Positions 26,503 to 35,952 of a stretch of DNA of 64,000 bases are shown piece by piece; within the stretch, counting starts at the first letter, position 1; every line of letters starts with the position of its first letter. Origin of the DNA: Acinetobacter apis (GTDB lineage: Bacteria > Pseudomonadota > Gammaproteobacteria > Pseudomonadales > Moraxellaceae); NCBI RefSeq assembly GCF_900197575.1, contig NZ_FZLN01000002.1, positions 248,001 through 312,000 on the forward strand. Direction: 5' to 3'. The position numbers and the translations under genes are program-made. The notes beneath the pieces are model-generated. The model saw only the letters and a program-made list of their open reading frames with translations, was not told where the DNA came from and did not search any database.

Positions 26503-29500
26503 TTAAATAGATACAAATGGATTTGTTGGAATGACATCAGATGTTGACGTATTGGGATGCGACATATCGTCATTTGAGCCAATACCATCAATTACTTTTT
26601 TAAGGTTTTCTTGATTTAACATGGTTTCTTGCATTAAAGGAATGACACCGCGTAAGCCATCTGATTTAACTTTTTTAGTGTTTTCAATCAGTTGATTAAG
26701 CGTGTGAGGTTCAGATATTTTCTTAAAGGCTCGTCCAAGTAAACTGGTACGCTGAGGCTGAGTCGTATTGGCCGATGGCCACGCTGTTTGACGTTTAAAA
26801 TCACTGTCTGCACGCCAAGGATCACGTGAATCAGGCTCAAAATACACTTTAGCAAAACCTGTAGGTAAGCCTGTCACTTCAGCTTGACCTTGATCATTTA
26901 ACTGACCTTTGGTTTCTTTGCCTAAATTATCAACCAACGTATAACGACCATTTTTTACCCCTTGATCGCGGTTATAAGTATTCAATAACTCTAAGATGCC
27001 TTGACCACGTTTTGGGCTTGGTGGCAATTTTAATTGCACCTGCCCGCCACTTGCGCCTTTAAAGGTGCTTTGCGATGATTGAACGTCAAATACGCCTTTG
27101 GTTTTAAGGACAATTCCTGATGAAGACAGTTGCAAACTCGAACCATTTACTTCAAAAGTAATCTCTTTCGGTGCAGAGATACGAATAGATTCTTCAACTG
27201 ACCCCAATTGAATACTTTGTTTAGCCAATGCTGAAATGCCGCCACCATGTGCTTGAATTTCAACATTGCCTAATCCTGCAAATAGACGAGCCCCTTGCTG
27301 CGCTGCAAATAAACTGATTTTTTCTTGGGCTTGTACAAATACATTCTTTTGCGTGCTGACATTGATGCTGTCGCCCGCACTGTGATTAATTTGCCCATCT
27401 GCAGATAAAAAGATATTTTCATGACTTGATAACGCCACATCTTTAGGCGACGCCAATAAAATGACAGCCTCTTTAAAGACTTTGGCTTTATCTTGATCTT
27501 CTTGCTCAATTTGATTTAAAAATGCTTTTAAATTCTCTAGCATATCGAGCGGATCAACTTGTTGCCCTTGGGCAATTTCATTTAAAGCTTGTGTATTATC
27601 AAGTGATCCTTGCAGCTGTTTTTTTGTGGTTGCAGCATCAGCATGAGGCTGTTTTGCATGAGCGTCTTCATGAGTAGAAAGTAATAGCCCACGACCCGCA
27701 CGGACCGCACCCAATGCATCTGTTCGTAATTCAAAGCCTTCACCGCGCCCTTGACTGGTCGCCTGATCTTTAGGATGGCTTAAGTGACCTAAGTTAAGCT
27801 GACTGACTGCATGGCTACTTTGTAATTGGGTACTAATTTGCCCTGTGGTGTCATCAAAGCGAAGTTGGTTAAACCCGCTACCATCGACTTCTTGTGAACG
27901 AATTCCACTTAACTTTTTAGTGTGTGGTAACTTTCCTTTTCGATCAAACTGGGTAGGTGTACGTTCTGCTTCATGCAAACGACCCATCACAAATGGACGG
28001 TCAATATTGCCATCAAAGAAGTCAATCACTACAATTTCACCGACACGTGGTAAAAACCGCGCACCATAACCATCCCCTGCCCACGGCGTTAATACATCTA
28101 CCCATGCCGAATCTGTATCTGAGTGATTACTTCCTGCACCGCCATCATGTGCATTATCTTCTGCACGACTAAATAGAAAACGTACTTTAATTCGTCCCCA
28201 TTCATCCACATGAATTTGCTCACCTGCAGACCCTACAACCTGCGCACGTTGTACATGTGCAACAGGCTTGTCTTGTTCTGGATGATATGACGGTACAACA
28301 TCAATACTACGACGAATCAAAGTTAAGCAATTGCCTTGACGCTGTGCTTCTTCTTCATGGTTTTTGTTGTGCCAATGGCTTTCTGTTAACAAGTATTGAA
28401 CTTGTTTTTGAATATCTTTGGGTAAGTTATTTTGGTTATAAAAATGCTTATTTAAGATCAAAAATTCTTGTTCTGATTCATGATGTTGATCAATTTCTGG
28501 ATGCCCATGAAATTTAAACCAATAACCAACTTTAGCATCACGCACGGTGCTATAGGCTGTAAAATATTTTGCGTTGAGATTATGCTGTTTAGACAATTGA
28601 TCATTAAGATGTTCGAGTTGTGATCTGCTTGATGCAGTCGCACCATCTTCACCGTTTAAGTCTTGTATCCATGCAGGGCTAATGTGCCATGCATCTTCTA
28701 AACTTAAACTTTCATTGTCATGTTGCTCACTGTGCTGATGATAAGATAATACTGATCCTGCCCCATCTTGCTGATTAAGCTCATTGGGTTGCCAACGTTG
28801 TACATGTACCGCTGTGGGCTGTAATTTACGCTGTGCAATAAATTGGGTTATGGTATCAAATGGTTCAGTTGCATCGCTACGGTGAAAACGAATATTCTGA
28901 CGTGTTAATGCCTCAAACTGATGATTATCATCAATTAAACATAATTTTTGAGGCTGAATTGGAGCACTGTTATCACGAACAAAACTTTCTGTTTCATCAA
29001 TAAAAAAATTAATCCCTTCTGACTTGAGTAACCGAGTTATAAACTCATACTCAGATTCTGCTGACGTTTGCATTGTAAAAGGTCGAACATCATAGTCTTG
29101 ATGAAGACGTTCGGTGCTGAGGGTTAAGCTTGCTGCAAATAAAGGGCTGCGTTCTTGCCATTCTTTAAACAAAATTTGGATAATGTCTAGGCAAGATTTA
29201 TTCATAAAGACACGCTGATTACGGCGTTTTTGCCATAAAGCAGTTGCGTCTTTGAGTTGTAATTTGTAGACCGTTAATGAGCCGTCACTTTGACCTTGTG
29301 AAGCTTCTGTAATAAGCCCTGTTGTTCGAAACAATTGACCTGTATCTGTAACCGTATCAATTGCAACTTGGCAACCCATGAATTGTTTTAAAGGAATTGT
29401 TGAGTCAACCGACAGTGCCAATAATTCTATATTTAAACCAGAATTAATTTCTTGATGACCATCAACGCGCTGAACAAATACGTTTTTATTCAAAAAAGTA

Positions 29501-29577
29501 TTTGAAAATTTCGCACTGATTGCACGTGTCTGACTATCAAAACCTAATTTATCTAAAATATCGTAAATATTGAGCAC
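26503..29577 (-). CDS. vgrG: T6SS spike protein VgrG with transthyretin-like C-terminal domain
   Basis: A trimeric needle-tip protein of the type VI secretion system. The gp27/gp5-like part (about 1-600) includes the TMQTSAESEYEFITRLL and EGINFFIDE blocks and WGRIKVRF...VDVLTPWAGDGYG...PRVGEIVVIDFFDGNIDRP. A DUF2345-type beta-helix region follows (VILLASPKDVALSSHENIFL). Residues about 876-916 (NGRYTLVDNLG...GLPTGFAKVYFEPDSR) look like a transthyretin-like domain, known in other VgrGs to carry cargo effectors. A 108-residue polar tail ends the protein. It lies 12 bases upstream of the Rhs effector, which is its likely cargo. Confidence 0.93.
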   Translation of the reverse strand: MLNIYDILDKLGFDSQTRAISAKFSNTFLNKNVFVQRVDGHQEINSGLNIELLALSVDSTIPLKQFMGCQVAIDTVTDTGQLFRTTGLITEASQGQSDGSLTVYKLQLKDATALWQKRRNQRVFMNKSCLDIIQILFKEWQERSPLFAASLTLSTERLHQDYDVRPFTMQTSAESEYEFITRLLKSEGINFFIDETESFVRDNSAPIQPQKLCLIDDNHQFEALTRQNIRFHRSDATEPFDTITQFIAQRKLQPTAVHVQRWQPNELNQQDGAGSVLSYHQHSEQHDNESLSLEDAWHISPAWIQDLNGEDGATASSRSQLEHLNDQLSKQHNLNAKYFTAYSTVRDAKVGYWFKFHGHPEIDQHHESEQEFLILNKHFYNQNNLPKDIQKQVQYLLTESHWHNKNHEEEAQRQGNCLTLIRRSIDVVPSYHPEQDKPVAHVQRAQVVGSAGEQIHVDEWGRIKVRFLFSRAEDNAHDGGAGSNHSDTDSAWVDVLTPWAGDGYGARFLPRVGEIVVIDFFDGNIDRPFVMGRLHEAERTPTQFDRKGKLPHTKKLSGIRSQEVDGSGFNQLRFDDTTGQISTQLQSSHAVSQLNLGHLSHPKDQATSQGRGEGFELRTDALGAVRAGRGLLLSTHEDAHAKQPHADAATTKKQLQGSLDNTQALNEIAQGQQVDPLDMLENLKAFLNQIEQEDQDKAKVFKEAVILLASPKDVALSSHENIFLSADGQINHSAGDSINVSTQKNVFVQAQEKISLFAAQQGARLFAGLGNVEIQAHGGGISALAKQSIQLGSVEESIRISAPKEITFEVNGSSLQLSSSGIVLKTKGVFDVQSSQSTFKGASGGQVQLKLPPSPKRGQGILELLNTYNRDQGVKNGRYTLVDNLGKETKGQLNDQGQAEVTGLPTGFAKVYFEPDSRDPWRADSDFKRQTAWPSANTTQPQRTSLLGRAFKKISEPHTLNQLIENTKKVKSDGLRGVIPLMQETMLNQENLKKVIDGIGSNDDMSHPNTSTSDVIPTNPFVSI

Positions 29578-29792
29578 TAAAAAAGCCTATCAAATAATAT
29601 TTAATTAAGATTAAGTTGAATATATCACACTAATTTACATAAAGAATACTTTTTATACACAGATTTTTATAAAAGTGATTGAGTGAAGAATTGTTAGTTG
29701 TAATTGCCAATATATGACATCGGCTTGCGTAGTTCATGCAATAACAGCGCTAGCTACACCGATATTTAATTGCACAGATCTATGTTTTAAGC

Positions 29793-30056
29793 CTAACCTG
29801 CACCAACAACATGACTTTGTTGTTTAATTAATTTTGCACCACAACTTAATGCATCATTTTCATAAGCAACCGATTTACCATCGACAATCACATCATTATG
29901 CATTTTTTGCACAGTCGACCAGCATTTGCATTTGGGACAATAATGGCCATCTCCTGCTCTGAGTACAGGAACACCCATGGTGGTATATTGACTTTGTGTA
30001 GCAGGCACAACACCCCCATGTGTTGTCTGTGCTTTATCAACAGCAAAACCTTTCAT
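29793..30056 (-). CDS. PAAR-domain spike-tip protein
   Basis: A 87-residue single-domain PAAR protein that would cap the VgrG spike. The N-terminal THGGVVPATQSQYTTMG and the cysteine/histidine set HYCPKCKCW, VAYENDALSCG and the final QQSHVVGAG fit the zinc-tipped cone. It is separated from vgrG by 215 bp of non-coding sequence, so it may have its own transcript. Confidence 0.88.
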   Translation of the reverse strand: MKGFAVDKAQTTHGGVVPATQSQYTTMGVPVLRAGDGHYCPKCKCWSTVQKMHNDVIVDGKSVAYENDALSCGAKLIKQQSHVVGAG

Positions 30057-30182
30057 AACTTAAACTCTTTGTTAGCAACAAACTTAATGATTACATTTAG
30101 AATGAATATTTAAACACATTTATGCAACATTAATGTGACAAAAATTACTTTTTTTAGTGTAAAAGTTAATAGATTTACTGAT

Positions 30183-30698
30183 TTAAATTATTATATAGTC
30201 ATTTTTAAACTGATTAACATCATAATGGCCTTGTTCTAAGTGAATGTGATAATCATCAAACAAAGTCAGTTCAATACAATCATCCACATCAATGACAGCA
30301 TCGGTATGTGCTTTCTCCCAGTGTTGTTCAATAAAAAATTTTCCTTCTTGTTTGGCATCCATCGGATCATGTCCTGCCACTACTACATATTTATGAATTT
30401 CACCAAAAAGATGGGGCACATATGCCCCAAGATTAATTAAATATAATTTTAATTGTACTGATTGATGAGGTGGTTCAGGCTGAATCACCACACGATAATC
30501 TATCCCTTGGTAGCTGACACCATGAATTTTCATCCATCCGTCAATGTGTACCCCTTGTTTTAGACCAAACCATTGTTGTTTTAATTTGCCATAACTGTGG
30601 CTTAAATCAGTACAAATGACAGGTCGTATATCATGCACTTCAATGTGTGCCTGTGCATGTTTGCCTCCAAGTAAAACCAAATAAAGATTTAACACCAA
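30183..30698 (-). CDS. DUF1543-like protein
   Basis: A 171-residue soluble protein beginning LNLYLVLLGGKHAQAHIEVHD, which resembles the DUF1543 family (small proteins with a repeated alpha/beta motif of unknown function). A second similar motif is KLYLINLGAYVPH...HKYVVVAG. The start is TTG at 30698 or the adjacent GTG at 30695, with AAAGG upstream. It begins 12 bases after the LysE/ArgO-type exporter on the same strand, so they probably form an operon. Despite lying beside the T6SS island it need not belong to it. Confidence 0.6.
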   Translation of the reverse strand: MVLNLYLVLLGGKHAQAHIEVHDIRPVICTDLSHSYGKLKQQWFGLKQGVHIDGWMKIHGVSYQGIDYRVVIQPEPPHQSVQLKLYLINLGAYVPHLFGEIHKYVVVAGHDPMDAKQEGKFFIEQHWEKAHTDAVIDVDDCIELTLFDDYHIHLEQGHYDVNQFKNDYIII

Positions 30699-30710
30699 TT
30701 ATGCCTTTGT

Positions 30711-31328
30711 TTAAGTCGATGAAATCAGTAATCCTGCCACTGTAAACATCATGAATGCAACAAATAAGTCAATGCAACGCCATGCTATCGGCTTTTTAAA
30801 CCACGGTGCCATTTTTCCTGCCCCCCAACCAAGTAAAGTAAACCAAATGATTGATGCTGCGACTGCACCGACAATGAAAGCAATTTTTGCTTGCCCTGCT
30901 GTATGCTGACTGCCAATTGCACCAAGCAAAACCATACTGTCTAAATACAAGTGTGGGTTTAATACAGATACAGCCAATACCAAATGTACTGCTGTGGTTC
31001 GGGTGATTTTTTCTTCTGCATGTCGCACATACAAACTTGCTTGGGCAAAAACTGCTCGTTGAAGTGCTTTTAGCCCATACCATGTTAAAAAGGCAACACC
31101 ACCCCATTTGGCAATAAACATCAAAATGTCATTTTGTTGAATAAATTGTCCAATACCTGCCACGCCTAGGGTGATTGCAATGGCATCACATAAAATACAA
31201 ATGAATACCGTAAGCAAAACATGTTGACGTTGTAAGCCCATACGAAGCACATGTGCATTTTGCGCTCCAATAGCAATAATAAGTCCCGCACCCATGAACA
31301 AGCCTTGTCCAAATGTCATCCACCACAT
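30711..31328 (-). CDS. LysE/ArgO-family amino acid exporter
   Basis: A 205-residue inner-membrane exporter for basic amino acids (lysine/arginine). It has six hydrophobic helices, the typical AIGAQNAHVLRMGL near the N terminus and LVLAVSVLNPHLYLDSMVLLG, the conserved NPHxYLD block of ArgO/LysE. AGAGG lies 6 bases before the ATG. The divergent LysR-type gene at 31443 is the cognate regulator in the classic argO-argP and lysE-lysG pairs, so induction by intracellular Lys or Arg is expected. Confidence 0.9.
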   Translation of the reverse strand: MWWMTFGQGLFMGAGLIIAIGAQNAHVLRMGLQRQHVLLTVFICILCDAIAITLGVAGIGQFIQQNDILMFIAKWGGVAFLTWYGLKALQRAVFAQASLYVRHAEEKITRTTAVHLVLAVSVLNPHLYLDSMVLLGAIGSQHTAGQAKIAFIVGAVAASIIWFTLLGWGAGKMAPWFKKPIAWRCIDLFVAFMMFTVAGLLISST

Positions 31329-31442
31329 GGCAACCTCTTTTTAATATTTGGTCTGAATATGGCTATTATTCACAAAGTGATTGCTTTTTAATTATTATTA
31401 AGAAAATATAGATCAAACTAAATTTTTTTAAGGTTACCGTTG

Positions 31443-32321
31443 GTGTTGGATCACAAACAGTGCGCAGCTTTTTTAGCTGTGGTCGAAGCTGGCAGTTTTG
31501 AGATTGCAGCAACTCAGCTTCATGTTACTGCTTCTGCAATTACCTTGCGGGTGAAAGCACTTGAGCATGCTTTAGGGCAAATTTTATTGCTCAGAGAAAG
31601 ACCGTGTAAAATGACACAAGCAGGAGAAGAACTTTGGCATTATTTAAATAAAGTTCGTTTATTAGAACAAGATTTACTGCATCAGTTTTCAGGTAAAGAA
31701 AATAACTCGCCATTTTTTAAAGCTTCAATTGCCACCAATGCAGATACCCTTGCCACTTGGTTTTTGCCTGCATTACAACATGTCATTTTAAAAGAAAAAA
31801 TATTGTTAAATATTCATGTTGATGATCAAGATCATACTCATGCTTTACTGCAAGCGGGTCAAGTCAATGCCTGTGTCTCAACATTATCGACCCCACAGCA
31901 TGGCTGCTATGCGGTGTATTTAGGTCATATACGATATTATTTGGTGGCATCAGAAAACTTTATTCGGCAATGGTTCCATCAAGGAATTCATCGTAATACT
32001 TTACGCCATGCACCTGCTGTTATTTTTAACCGTAAAGATGAAATGCATGCGGATGTGTTACTCAAACAATTTGGTCTACCTAAAACGGCTTATCCATATC
32101 ATTTTATTCCATCGTCTGAATCTTTTTTACATGCGATTGAATTAGGACTTGGTTATGGCATGGTGCCAGAACTGCAAGTCAAAGACACTAACTTAATTAT
32201 TTTAAGTCCTCAAGCCACCTTAGATATTCCTTTGTATTGGCACCATTGGCAGCAACAATCTAAACAATTACAGCTATTAACCCAGCATGTTGTACATTAT
32301 GCTCAACAAATATTAAACTAA
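31443..32321 (+). CDS. LysR-type regulator, ArgP/LysG-like
   Basis: Transcription factor of the ArgP (IciA)/LysG branch, probably activating the divergent exporter when basic amino acids accumulate. The N-terminal winged helix-turn-helix reads LDHKQCAAFLAVVEAGSFEIAATQL and VTASAITLRVKALEHALGQ. The effector-binding domain follows (about 90-290). I chose the GTG at 31443 (MLDHKQ); TTG at 31440 is an alternative. The 114-bp intergenic region should contain the shared operator. Confidence 0.88.
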   Translation: MLDHKQCAAFLAVVEAGSFEIAATQLHVTASAITLRVKALEHALGQILLLRERPCKMTQAGEELWHYLNKVRLLEQDLLHQFSGKENNSPFFKASIATNADTLATWFLPALQHVILKEKILLNIHVDDQDHTHALLQAGQVNACVSTLSTPQHGCYAVYLGHIRYYLVASENFIRQWFHQGIHRNTLRHAPAVIFNRKDEMHADVLLKQFGLPKTAYPYHFIPSSESFLHAIELGLGYGMVPELQVKDTNLIILSPQATLDIPLYWHHWQQQSKQLQLLTQHVVHYAQQILN

Positions 32322-32855
32322 TTATTTATATTATATATTTCATTCACTTATAATCAAAAAAATGCTTTTTTAGTCCTATTTTCATTGAATATTATACTAA
32401 AGAATACAGCATATTTATTTCTAATTTGATTCAGATATATCACAACTCAAATCATGGTTTTTAAATTAAATATATTTAAAAACAATATCTTAAAAATAAA
32501 GATATCAATGTAATACATATCACATGCAGTATAAAAATAGGTTTGAGCATTAAATTTTAATTTTATGCCCGATTGGCTCTCTCTATTATCAAATAAATGG
32601 CTCTCGTTTAATGGCATGAAAATCGCCAAATTCTTATTTATAAACATAAAACATTTAATGTTTTATTGATTAATACGGTACGGCCTATTTATGCACGAAC
32701 TGATGGGGGTCTATATTAAAATGACTGATTGCTTACCCTCATTCCAAAGTACGCTACTGCTAAATAAGTCAGTACATCCAGATGGTTTTATATGTATCAG
32801 TGCTCTATTGCTTTCAATTAAAAACAATATCACATGACATGAATAGGGATGCATC
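32322..32855. other. 534-bp regulatory intergenic region before the APC permease
   Basis: A highly AT-rich first part with no convincing gene, then a MocR-type direct repeat at 32574-32605, followed by AT-rich sequence and about 250 bp of leader to the permease. It may give a long 5' untranslated region. I see no tRNA or riboswitch signature. Confidence 0.5.
32574..32605 (+). promoter_or_regulatory. direct-repeat operator 1 (proposed MocR/GabR-type site)
   Basis: TGGCTCTC at 32574-32581 and again at 32598-32605, 24 bp apart, preceded by (A)AT and followed in the second copy by GT. The same element occurs at 38088 and 39656. It lies about 250 bp upstream of the permease gene. Confidence 0.65.
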
Positions 32856-34337
32856 ATGAAAAATAGCGCAGTAAAAGATACCTCTCTTCCAACATCCGAT
32901 ACATCTTCTCAATTTGAACGGTCAATTGGGCTGATTTCAAACTTTTCTTTGGGTTTTACTTATTTATCACCATTGACCGCAGTTTACTCCTTATTTGCTT
33001 TGGCCATTACATTGGCAGGTCCACCTTCTATTTGGTGGATTTTAGTGGCAGCATTTGGTCAATTATTGGTTGCTATTGTGTTTGGTGAAACTGCATCACA
33101 ATACCCAATTACAGGCGGGCTTTATCCTTGGGCACGGCGGCTATGGGGACGTAAATATGCATGGATGGCTGCTTGGATTTATTTATGGGCCATTGTTGTG
33201 ACAGTTACCTCTATTGCAGAATATAGCGCAGCCTTTGTTGCCTCATTATTTCACTATGAAAATAGTCCGATCAATAGCTTATTAACGAGCGTCGTTTTAT
33301 TGCTGTTTGTGATGGTTATTAATATGTCTGGCACCAAAAACTTAGCACGAGTTGCTCGAATTGGGTTTTGGTGTGAAATTGTGAGTGTTATTGCCTTAGG
33401 TATTTATTTACTGATCTTTCATCGCGAACAACCCTTTTCAATTGTTTTTGACTCAATGGGTGCAGTCGCAAGTAATGGTTCTTATGTGACTGCATTTTTT
33501 TCTGCATCCCTCCTTGGTTTGTTTATGTTTTTTGGTTTTGAGGCATGTGGTAATGTCGCAGAAGAAGTAAAAAATCCAAGCCGACAAATTCCTGTTGCAA
33601 TGATTCTAAGTATTGTCTTTGGTGCTATTTCGGCAGTGATCTCTGTACTTGGCTATTTACTGGCATCGCCTAATTTGGCGGCTATTGTTTCTGGTAAAAT
33701 TAGCGATCCTATTCCTGCTATTTTACGTGATGCCTTAGGAACAACTGGCGCCAATATCTTTATTGTCATTGCCATTATTGCAATGCTCTCTTGTATTTTA
33801 TCGTTACAAGCTGCGCTCAGTCGTTTACTGTTTTCATTTTCACGTGACAAAATGCTGCCGAAAAGTGCTTGGTTATCTAAGCTGTCTGCACAAGGTGTGC
33901 CTGACCATGCCATGATTGTAAGCTGCATATTGCCGCTTATAATTTGTGTATGGGTTTATTTCTCACCAGACAATTTAGCACGCATCACAGCATTTGCTGT
34001 CATCGGAATTTATGTTGCATTTCAAATGATTGTATTCGCTGCACTGCGTCAACGTATCAAAGGGTGGAAACCTGCAGGTGAATGGAGCGTGGGTCGCTTT
34101 GGCTTTGCAATTAATGTGATTGCGTTAATTTATGGTGTAATGGCAATTTATTTATTGGCACAGCCTGCGGATGGCCATACCATTTTAGATCGTTGGGTGG
34201 TGTTGATTGGCCTTGCGATTGTCATTGGTAGTGGCTTGTTATATATGTTTATTGCCAAGCCATATGGACAATCGAATGCACCAGAAAATGATGCAGTCGA
34301 ATATGCCAACAAGTTACGCGCATTTAAACAGCCATAA
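32856..34337 (+). CDS. APC-family amino acid permease, probable GABA/amine uptake
   Basis: A 493-residue transporter of the amino acid-polyamine-organocation superfamily with about 12 hydrophobic helices. The first helix region ISNFSLGFTYLSPLTAVYSLF resembles the GxG-type substrate loop of the fungal/bacterial GABA permease branch, followed by FGETASQYPITGGLYPWARRL. The substrate cannot be read from sequence. Because its promoter region carries the same 24-bp-period direct repeat as gabT and the aminobutyraldehyde dehydrogenase gene, GABA or a polyamine is the best guess. It converges with the PDC-type gene with five bases between. Confidence 0.85.
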   Translation: MKNSAVKDTSLPTSDTSSQFERSIGLISNFSLGFTYLSPLTAVYSLFALAITLAGPPSIWWILVAAFGQLLVAIVFGETASQYPITGGLYPWARRLWGRKYAWMAAWIYLWAIVVTVTSIAEYSAAFVASLFHYENSPINSLLTSVVLLLFVMVINMSGTKNLARVARIGFWCEIVSVIALGIYLLIFHREQPFSIVFDSMGAVASNGSYVTAFFSASLLGLFMFFGFEACGNVAEEVKNPSRQIPVAMILSIVFGAISAVISVLGYLLASPNLAAIVSGKISDPIPAILRDALGTTGANIFIVIAIIAMLSCILSLQAALSRLLFSFSRDKMLPKSAWLSKLSAQGVPDHAMIVSCILPLIICVWVYFSPDNLARITAFAVIGIYVAFQMIVFAALRQRIKGWKPAGEWSVGRFGFAINVIALIYGVMAIYLLAQPADGHTILDRWVVLIGLAIVIGSGLLYMFIAKPYGQSNAPENDAVEYANKLRAFKQP

Positions 34338-34342
34338 ATGAT

Positions 34343-35074
34343 TTAATGTAACGTACCACTGAAATATAAGTGAAACGGCGCATAGGTATTTTTTTGATAT
34401 GCTTGAACTTGATTGTCATGAATCAAACTACCTATGCGATATTTTGCCGTATTAGAGACAATCACCCGCCCTTCTTGGTTGGTAATACAGACCACATCAT
34501 CAATCAGTTTAAGTTCTTCTGAAATGCATTCTTCAAAGGTTGCAACCAATAAGTCCATCACTGCAACACCCATAAACTGTTGGTTCACATAAATAGGCTG
34601 TGCTGCAGTTAATGTATACGCTGTACTGCAAATATAGTCCACATATGGGCCATGAATATATGGTGTTTGGCTGCATTCTGTATGATTAAACCATTCAAAC
34701 GTTCTAAAATCTAACCGCTGCTGTGTGCCTTGATCAAGCTCTAATTGAAGATGATCTGACGTCGGCTGTTTTAACCACCACTCAAGTAACCAATATTCAG
34801 AATTGGTTTGTTTTTGATCAAAATAACTGGCAAACCCTGCACCATGGCAATATGGGTCATTCTCAAGCCGCGGTTGAATGGCTGTTTGCAGCCCTAAACG
34901 AAGCTCAGGTGAACACAATATTCCTGGCGTTAAATTTTGTGTGGCTGACGATAAAAAAACCTGTTGAAAATCCGCAGCCAATTGTTGAATAGACTGCATA
35001 AACAAGCCAGCAATAGATGAGATTTTTTGCTCTAAACGTTGAATGCGCTGCTGCTTATCGCTTGTAATGTCCAT
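34343..35074 (-). CDS. soluble PDC/Cache-like sensor protein
   Basis: A 243-residue protein with an N-terminal helical stretch (SIAGLFMQSIQQLAADFQQ) and a domain that looks like an extracellular PDC/Cache ligand-binding fold: YTLTAAQPIYVNQQFMGVAVMDLLV is the characteristic strand-turn-strand with GVAVMD. There is no membrane helix or signal peptide, so it should be cytoplasmic, which is unusual for this fold. It starts 26 bases after the GntR gene on the same strand and probably forms a two-gene operon with it. The ligand is unknown. Confidence 0.65.
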   Translation of the reverse strand: MDITSDKQQRIQRLEQKISSIAGLFMQSIQQLAADFQQVFLSSATQNLTPGILCSPELRLGLQTAIQPRLENDPYCHGAGFASYFDQKQTNSEYWLLEWWLKQPTSDHLQLELDQGTQQRLDFRTFEWFNHTECSQTPYIHGPYVDYICSTAYTLTAAQPIYVNQQFMGVAVMDLLVATFEECISEELKLIDDVVCITNQEGRVIVSNTAKYRIGSLIHDNQVQAYQKNTYAPFHLYFSGTLH

Positions 35075-35100
35075 ACTCAGACCTTCATTAAATTTGAGAT

Positions 35101-35823
35101 TTATAATGTTTTCAGTTTAAATTTTTGATTTAACAATTCATCTGTCAAATGCATGAAAATCTGCTCAATACAATGAATCGCCTGTGTATTTTTTTGACTA
35201 AATTGCTCAAAAAATTCTAAATATAATGTGCTCATTGCTGTATGAATTTCATCTTTTTGATATAACACCGCAATAAGTGGTGCCCATTCTGATTGAAGCA
35301 TTAATGCCTGATTGGCAAGTCGGGCGGATTGTGCGTTGGCAACAATAGTAAGTAAGCAGCGCATATCTGACTGAGCTCGAAACTCAGCTGTGCTTGCTTC
35401 GGCAAATACATCAATACAATGTTTTAACTTGGTCAACTCTTTCACAGTGGTGCGCTGTAAAGCAAGTTTGGTGCTTCTGAGCACGATTGCCGCATGAAAC
35501 TCTCCTAAGTCAGAGAGATAATCACTACTAAGCTGATGTAGAGGATGTTGTTTGACCCGCTGCTCAGATGATATTTTATTAATGAAGCTACCACCATGTC
35601 GTCCACGTGTGGTGTAAATCAACGATTGACTTCGTAATGTATTGAGTGCTTCACGAATTGTGATATGTGACACCCCCATTAGCTTCGCCAATTCTGCTTC
35701 ATTGGGCAATTGCTCATTCGCTTCTAACAAGCCAGTGATAATGGCATGGCTTAAACGTGCAATCACTTGCTCAACTCGAGTAGCTTGTCCAAGTGGACTA
35801 AAAATTACAGCATGTCTAATCAT
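35101..35823 (-). CDS. GntR-family regulator, FadR/FCD subgroup
   Basis: A 240-residue transcription factor. The N-terminal winged helix (about 10-75) shows the GntR signature AIITGLLEANEQLPNEAELAKLMGVSHITIREALNTL followed by the wing TRGRHGGSF. The C-terminal all-helical domain (about 90-235) is of the FCD ligand-binding type. It is followed by the PDC-type gene. Which genes it controls is not visible; the neighbouring amine-catabolism genes are candidates. Confidence 0.88.
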   Translation of the reverse strand: MIRHAVIFSPLGQATRVEQVIARLSHAIITGLLEANEQLPNEAELAKLMGVSHITIREALNTLRSQSLIYTTRGRHGGSFINKISSEQRVKQHPLHQLSSDYLSDLGEFHAAIVLRSTKLALQRTTVKELTKLKHCIDVFAEASTAEFRAQSDMRCLLTIVANAQSARLANQALMLQSEWAPLIAVLYQKDEIHTAMSTLYLEFFEQFSQKNTQAIHCIEQIFMHLTDELLNQKFKLKTL

Positions 35824-35906
35824 GAGTCTGCTAGCAGATCCATTTGAAATAATAAATGGATTGTAAGAGAAGCAACTTAAAATGAATAATTATTTTTCTC
35901 AATAAA

Positions 35907-35936
35907 CAAAAAAAAGAGAGCGAGCTCTCTTTTTTT
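35907..35936 (-). terminator. terminator after the SnoaL-like gene
   Basis: AAAAGAGAG-CGAG-CTCTCTTTT with A and T tracts on either side. It ends the transcript of the dehydrogenase/SnoaL-like pair and separates it from the GntR gene. Confidence 0.85.
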
Positions 35937-35952
35937 ATGTACCGAATGCTGA

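Noticed and set aside
32447-32647. 66-codon minus-strand frame in the permease leader
   Set aside because: AT-driven composition, no ribosome site, and it covers the direct-repeat operator.
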